From the NCBI GenBank assembly GCA_964558395.1, contig CAZLDS010000011.1, positions 9,734 through 73,733 of the forward strand: a DNA stretch of 64,000 nt, in the 5' to 3' direction. Shown here in pieces: positions 60,593 through 64,000 of this stretch (position 1 is the first letter of the stretch; every line of letters starts with the position of its first letter). A program made the translations under genes and the position numbers. The notes under the pieces were generated by a model. It was not told the DNA's origin, searched no databases, and saw nothing but the letters and a program-made list of their open reading frames with translations. The stretch comes from CSP1-5 sp964558395 (lineage in GTDB: Bacteria; Methylomirabilota; Methylomirabilia; Methylomirabilales; CSP1-5).

Positions 60593-61462
60593 TTACTTGG
60601 GCATGACCTGGAACAAAAGATACAGCTTGATCACGTTGGGCATCGGGTACCGAATGACTCCCTTGTCCCCAAACCACTTGTCGTAGAGTTTGAAGTACGT
60701 CCCATCCTCGATCACTTCCATGAGCGTATGATTGACGAAATCCTGCCACTTCGAGTCGTTCTCCGGCAGGATGCAGGAGTAGGGTTCCTTGCTAAAGAAG
60801 TCCACAATCTCAAAATCGTCCCGATTGGGCGCCTTTGCAGCGAGGCCGGCGAGCAGGACCCCATCCGTCGAGTAGGCATCTATCCTCCCTTCCTGCAGAG
60901 CCTGGAAGCCCTCTTCATGGCTTTGAAAGAGGACCAACGTTGCCTGCGGTTGCTTTGCCTTGATGATCTCCGCATTGGTCGTCCCCTTGGTGGCCCCAAC
61001 ACGCTTCTCCGCCGTGTCAGCGAGACTGGTGATGAAACTCGTCTTTTTCACCAAGAGCTGAGAGCCCGCGTAGAAGAAATTGATGCTGAAGTCCACCGTC
61101 TCGTCCCGGGATCGCGTGTACGTCGTGTTTCCACACTCGATATCGACCGTCCGATTGACCACCATGGGCATCCGCGTCTGAGGGGTGACGGCTTTCAGTT
61201 CCAGACGGATCTGCTTCCCGAGCTTCCGCTCGAGGCGCTGCTGGATTTGCTTGATGAGATCGACAGAGAAGCCAACCCACTCTTTGTCTTCGTTAATATA
61301 CCCGAACGGGATTGAGGCATCCCGGGTCCCGGCGGTCAGCGTTCCGGTCCGGCTGATCTTGTCCAGGACCGACTCGGCACCCACGCTGGACACGGGGACG
61401 GCCACGAAGGCAAGCGTGGCAAGAATCAGGCTGCTCCACATGCCGATGACCTTCTGTCCCAT
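60593..61462 (-). CDS. Amino-acid ABC-type periplasmic binding protein
   Basis: A binding protein of 289 residues of family 3 (GltI/GlnH-like). A signal peptide (SSLILATLAFVAVPVSSVGA) precedes the two-lobe domain, with TLTAGTRDASIPFGYI, VGFSVDLIKQIQQRL and the anion-binding RDETVDFSINFFY. It should bind an acidic or polar amino acid. ATG 61462 is 9 bases from AAGGAG; ATG 61471 lies right next to it and is unlikely. No matching amino-acid permease or ATPase is in view; instead an MCE operon follows after 28 bases. Confidence 0.88.
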   Translation of the reverse strand: MGQKVIGMWSSLILATLAFVAVPVSSVGAESVLDKISRTGTLTAGTRDASIPFGYINEDKEWVGFSVDLIKQIQQRLERKLGKQIRLELKAVTPQTRMPMVVNRTVDIECGNTTYTRSRDETVDFSINFFYAGSQLLVKKTSFITSLADTAEKRVGATKGTTNAEIIKAKQPQATLVLFQSHEEGFQALQEGRIDAYSTDGVLLAGLAAKAPNRDDFEIVDFFSKEPYSCILPENDSKWQDFVNHTLMEVIEDGTYFKLYDKWFGDKGVIRYPMPNVIKLYLLFQVMPK

Positions 61463-61501
61463 TGGTCGCATCTCCTTGTGGTTGATGGAACCTCACGCAG
61501 G

Positions 61502-61585
61502 TTACATCCACCCCTTTTCCTTGTAGTACCGCAGGGCACCCGGGTGAAGAAGAGGGGAGAGCCCCTTGAGCATCTCTTGAGCTCC
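61502..61585 (-). pseudogene. 3'-end fragment of a TAXI-family binding protein gene
   Basis: The minus strand encodes QEMLKGLSPLLHPGALRYY followed by KEKGWM and a stop. This closely matches the last 26 or so residues of the gene at 63360, with similar DNA over about 80 bases. No upstream coding sequence continues. It is a duplicated gene end left behind by rearrangement. Confidence 0.75.
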
Positions 61586-61810
61586 CTTTCTGTGCCCGTC
61601 GTCTCCGAAAGCCCCTCCGGAATTGTGCACGCGCAAGGTGGCAGAATATCAGCATTGGTCAGCTGAGGCAAGTGCGACACTTCCCTTCATACGATCCTCT
61701 TCACGGCTTGAACCTCGACCCCCTGGACCCTGCCTTGTGCTTCTATTTTCTTGCCAGTTTTCTCGCTGCGCTCGATCTCGGCTTATCAAGTTAAAACAGG
61801 ATCTTAAGGG

Positions 61811-61839
61811 TTGACAACGCTAGCCCCCCCTTATACTAT
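61811..61839 (+). promoter_or_regulatory. Sigma-70-type promoter for the VOC-ubiX genes
   Basis: TTGACA (61811-61816), a 17-base spacer and TACTAT (61834-61839) lie in a local A/T-rich patch. Transcription would start near 61846, about 80 bases before the VOC frame. The rest of 61586-61927 has no gene. Confidence 0.5.
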
Positions 61840-61927
61840 ATTTCGGCAGCGCAACCGCATTCCGTATGTTATCGTCGCCGGCGTTCGGTGACGAAATGCG
61901 AATACCTCGCTGCCCAACAGTCCCCTC

Positions 61928-62353
61928 TTGGGCACTCTCTCCGCGGCCCAGTCGATCCACGCGTTTGCGCTCTCGTACCAGGCTACCCCCAATCTCGCGT
62001 CCAGCCCGCGGCACGAGATGGTGCGATTCTACGGCGAGGATCTCGGTTTCGAGGTAGTCAAGCAGTGGGATCGTTCCAACGCTCGTGGCCTTCAGTTCGA
62101 TCTGGGAGGCATCCGACTCGAGATCATCGACAATCAGCGGGAGCGGAAACCCTTGGGTCTCGGCACGCCGGCGGATCGGTTTCACGTCGTGATCGAGGTC
62201 GACAACATAGAGGTCGCAAGGAAACGCATCAAGATCGAGGCGCCTCCCGCACAAACCACGTCCCGGGGAGCCGAAATCTTCGAGCTTCGCGACCCCGATG
62301 CGGTGCGCGTCACATTCTTGCGTTGGATTGATACACGGAGCGAAGCATCATGA
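61928..62353 (+). CDS. VOC/glyoxalase-family protein, start uncertain
   Basis: A protein of up to 141 residues that contains most of a vicinal-oxygen-chelate domain: MVRFYGEDLGFEVV, LQFDLGGIRLEII, RFHVVIEVDNIEVARKRI and FELRDPDAVRVTFLRW. The usual first strand with its metal-binding His is not visible, and the frame opens with a weak TTG. The gene may be N-terminally truncated, frameshifted or start elsewhere. Its end overlaps the ubiX start (ATGA), so the two are coupled. Confidence 0.6.
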   Translation: MGTLSAAQSIHAFALSYQATPNLASSPRHEMVRFYGEDLGFEVVKQWDRSNARGLQFDLGGIRLEIIDNQRERKPLGLGTPADRFHVVIEVDNIEVARKRIKIEAPPAQTTSRGAEIFELRDPDAVRVTFLRWIDTRSEAS

Positions 62354-63036
62354 AACGGATCATCGTGGGAATTTCGGGCGCCACCGGGGTGATCTATGGA
62401 ATCCGCCTGCTGGAGGTGCTGAGGACTATCGAGGACGTGGAAACACATCTAGTGATGAGTCCCTGCGCAAAGTTGAACATTGAAATTGAAACCTCATACA
62501 CTCCCGCGTACGTCGAAACGCTGGCCCATCAGGTGCACAGCAACCGAGATCAGGCTGCCTCCATTTCCAGTGGCTCGTTTAAGACCGACGGCATGGTGAT
62601 CGCCCCCTGCTCCATGAAGACCCTGTCGGCAATAGCGAACTCCGCTGCCAACAGCTTGTTGGCGCGGGCGGCGGATGTGGTGTTGAAAGAGCAGCGCAGG
62701 CTGGTGCTGATGCCGCGGGAGGCACCCCTGCATGTTGGGCATTGCAAACTGCTGTACGAAGCCGCGCTGCTGGGTGCCGTGATCGCACCGCCGATGCCGG
62801 CCTTCTACAACCGCCCGAAAACGATCGACGACATCATCAACCACACCGTCGGACGAGTCCTCGATCTGTTCGGCCTGGACGCCGGGATCGTTCAACGCTG
62901 GGAGGGCTCGACCCGCCGACTGGACAAACATCGGAGGAGATCCGCCGCAGACGAAGCGCTACACCCGTCAACCCAGTCCAATCAAGAGGACGAAATTCAG
63001 ATGACAATTAATAACAATGAGGACGTTAGGCATTAG
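62350..63036 (+). CDS. ubiX: UbiX-type flavin prenyltransferase
   Basis: A protein of 228 residues that makes prenylated FMN for UbiD-family decarboxylases. Motifs are VGISGATGVIYGIRLLE with the FMN loop, APCSMKTLSAIANSAANSLLARAADV, VLMPREAPLHVGH and PPMPAFYNRPKTIDDIINH. The last 35 residues (about 195-228) are low-complexity and charged and may be a run-on beyond the normal C-terminus. No ubiD is in the window. It overlaps the VOC gene and sits on a small island flanked by TAXI gene ends. Confidence 0.92.
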   Translation: MKRIIVGISGATGVIYGIRLLEVLRTIEDVETHLVMSPCAKLNIEIETSYTPAYVETLAHQVHSNRDQAASISSGSFKTDGMVIAPCSMKTLSAIANSAANSLLARAADVVLKEQRRLVLMPREAPLHVGHCKLLYEAALLGAVIAPPMPAFYNRPKTIDDIINHTVGRVLDLFGLDAGIVQRWEGSTRRLDKHRRRSAADEALHPSTQSNQEDEIQMTINNNEDVRH

Positions 63037-63077
63037 GGGTGATACGGATCGCCGACTTGCGAAGAGGGTAGACAGGA

Positions 63078-63293
63078 TCAGCAAATCGCTCTTCGAGGCA
63101 TAAGAATGTTAATTGTCAAGACTTGACCCCTAACCGCGTGCAGTTCCACACCAAAGATTGCAGTAATGTCATCCAATAGCGAAAGAAACGTATACCGATC
63201 CCGATGGGATCGATAAATGGCCCGGCGTCCAGCGCCCCGGTTCATCACATGATACCAGGCACCAGAATATTCAATGCGCAGAGGGCGTGACAT
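63078..63293 (-). pseudogene. Truncated REP-associated tyrosine transposase (RAYT)
   Basis: The frame opens like a RAYT/IS200-type Y1 transposase: MSRPLRIEYSGAWYHVMNRG and a following RRAIYRSHRDRYTFLSLLDDI. It stops matching after FGVELHAV, before the HuH and tyrosine motifs. The last 15 or so residues come from the repeat at 63105-63131. Only the N-terminal 55 residues remain, so it is inactive. It belongs to the gap 63037-63359, which otherwise holds only the two repeats. Confidence 0.8.
63105..63131. repeat. Direct repeat near the RAYT remnant (copy 1)
   Basis: A 27-base sequence opening AATGTTAATTGTCAAG and continuing ACTTGACCCCT. It recurs with one mismatch at 63314-63340. It truncates the RAYT frame. 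Confidence 0.75.
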
Positions 63294-63313
63294 AGCAGGA
63301 GAGTAAGGCCGAA

Positions 63314-63340
63314 AATGTTAATTGTAAAGACTTGACCCCT
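63314..63340. repeat. Direct repeat near the RAYT remnant (copy 2)
   Basis: The second copy differs from 63105-63131 by one base (TGTAAAG for TGTCAAG). The copies bracket the RAYT start region, as expected for a RAYT-linked mobile unit. Confidence 0.75.
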
Positions 63341-63359
63341 GCCGATCCCCGCCGTACGG

Positions 63360-64000
63360 TTACTTCCAGTCTTTCTCCTTGTAGTACCGTAGGGCACCCG
63401 GGTGAAGAGGAGGGGAGAGTCCCTTCAGCATCTCTTGAGGCTGGATGGATCGAAAGGCGGGGTGCGTTGCGCGGAAGCGATCGAGGTTCTCGAAGACCGT
63501 CTTGACGACGTTATAGACGACCTCGTCTGATGCTTTGTCGCTGGTGACCAAGACGGCCTTCACGGCGTACGTCGGGACATCCTTGCCCATACCTTTGTAG
63601 ATGCCGCCGGGGATGGCCGTCAACACGTAGTAGGGGCGATCAGCTACGAGCTTTTTGATGCCGGGCGCATCAATAGGAATCATCCGGACCTCCACATCCT
63701 CCGCAAGCGCAAGGCCGCCGTCCCAGGGATTGCCCACGGTGTAGAAGAAGGCATCGATCTTCCCTTGCCTGAGAGCCTGTACCGCCTCCTGCGGCTCCAA
63801 GTCTCGCGCGGAGATATCATCCCTCCAGTCGATCCCATAGATCCTGAGGACGTCCTGCGCGTTTTCCCGGTGGCCCGAGCCTCGATTGCCGATGCTCACC
63901 CGTTTGCCGCGCAGGTCGGTCACTGACTGGATCCCGCTATCAGCCCGGGTCACCAGCATCACCGTTTCGGGATGCACGCTGAACACGCTGCGGAGCCCCT
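63360..64000 (-). CDS. TAXI-family TRAP-type binding protein (5'-partial)
   Basis: At least 208 residues of a TAXI solute-binding protein; the coding frame runs off the window edge. Features include VTDLRGKRVSIGNRGSGHRENAQDVL, the pocket sequence FFYTVGNPWDGGLALAE and IPGGIYKGMGKDVPTYAVKAVL, and the end QEMLKGLSPPLHPGALRYY. Such proteins bind carboxylates or glutamate for secondary TRAP transporters. GTG 63986 is only the first in-window start. Its last 80 or so bases are duplicated at 61502-61585. Confidence 0.88.
   Translation of the reverse strand, partial: GLRSVFSVHPETVMLVTRADSGIQSVTDLRGKRVSIGNRGSGHRENAQDVLRIYGIDWRDDISARDLEPQEAVQALRQGKIDAFFYTVGNPWDGGLALAEDVEVRMIPIDAPGIKKLVADRPYYVLTAIPGGIYKGMGKDVPTYAVKAVLVTSDKASDEVVYNVVKTVFENLDRFRATHPAFRSIQPQEMLKGLSPPLHPGALRYYKEKDWK

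Noticed and set aside
61866..62057. Frame starting at ATG 61866 as the N-terminus of the VOC gene
   Set aside because: It is in another frame from the VOC domain and encodes an arginine/proline-rich run without VOC features.
1..64000. CRISPR arrays, rRNA and tRNA genes
   Set aside because: No regularly spaced long repeats and no recognisable tRNA or rRNA sequence were found. The 7-base repeats have no spacers.

Overview
The window is about 60% G+C, densely coded, mostly on the minus strand, and organised in long operons whose stop and start codons overlap. It has no rRNA, tRNA or CRISPR array. It is bacterial and Gram-negative: it encodes several MCE/Mla-type outer-membrane lipid transporters, a TolC-family protein, PagL-like and lipoprotein genes, and a near-complete hopanoid pathway. 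The mix of hopanoid genes, hydantoinase/oxoprolinase genes, TAXI solute-binding genes and a RAYT transposase remnant would fit an uncultured lineage such as NC10/Methylomirabilota or Rokubacteria, but that placement is inference from gene content only. A run of exactly 100 N at 46690-46789, flanked by identical 55-base ends, shows the window is a scaffold of short-read contigs, probably from a metagenome.

Layout. 1-3.5 kb: a PilZ protein, a short-chain dehydrogenase, an unknown protein, a HEAT/TPR protein and a HAD-fold protein with decayed catalytic motifs. 3.6-5.6 kb: glnA and the PII gene glnB behind a candidate sigma-54 promoter. 5.7-20.9 kb (minus): a frameshifted galT, then a salvage cluster holding both halves of D-glutamate cyclase (DUF4392 and DUF1445), a 5-oxoprolinase/hydantoinase pair, a C26 peptidase, an N-acyl-D-amino-acid deacylase, a SIS-domain protein, AnmK, an M20 peptidase and aspartate dehydrogenase. 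Together these suggest recycling of peptidoglycan D-glutamate through 5-oxo-D-proline. A probable 150-nt structured RNA with its own promoter and terminator lies inside this cluster at about 13.4 kb.

22.3-31.8 kb (minus): a tightly overlapping operon with inositol-3-phosphate synthase, a CDP-alcohol phosphotransferase fused to a degenerate nucleotidyltransferase domain, a Gfo/Idh dehydrogenase, a class III aminotransferase, an ATP-grasp protein, a nucleotidyltransferase, a HAD phosphatase, a flippase-like membrane protein and a StrB1/AGAT-type amidinotransferase. This is the enzyme set expected for a guanidino-aminocyclitol attached to a lipid. It runs on directly from squalene-hopene cyclase.

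31.9-42.0 kb (minus): squalene-hopene cyclase, a PagL-like lipid A deacylase, HpnM/MlaC proteins, the RND transporter HpnN, a TolC-family protein and MlaDFE. 42.3-48.6 kb (plus): a CruF-like protein, hpnH, a small conserved-looking protein, hpnG, hpnA, a polyprenyl diphosphate synthase and hpnD. These two divergent arms make, extend and probably export hopanoids. 48.9-53.0 kb: two zinc alcohol dehydrogenases, ispH, a PfpI/DJ-1 protein and ferritin. 53.1-60.6 kb (minus): two further complete MCE transporters, each with a permease carrying an N-terminal STAS or STAS-like region, an ATPase, an MCE protein and a lipoprotein. 60.6-64 kb: an amino-acid-type binding protein, a small island (VOC protein, ubiX, RAYT remnant) flanked by a duplicated TAXI gene end, and a TAXI gene running off the edge.

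Five intergenic regions carry degenerate tandem repeats with a strict 7-base period, reminiscent of cyanobacterial heptamer (STRR) repeats.
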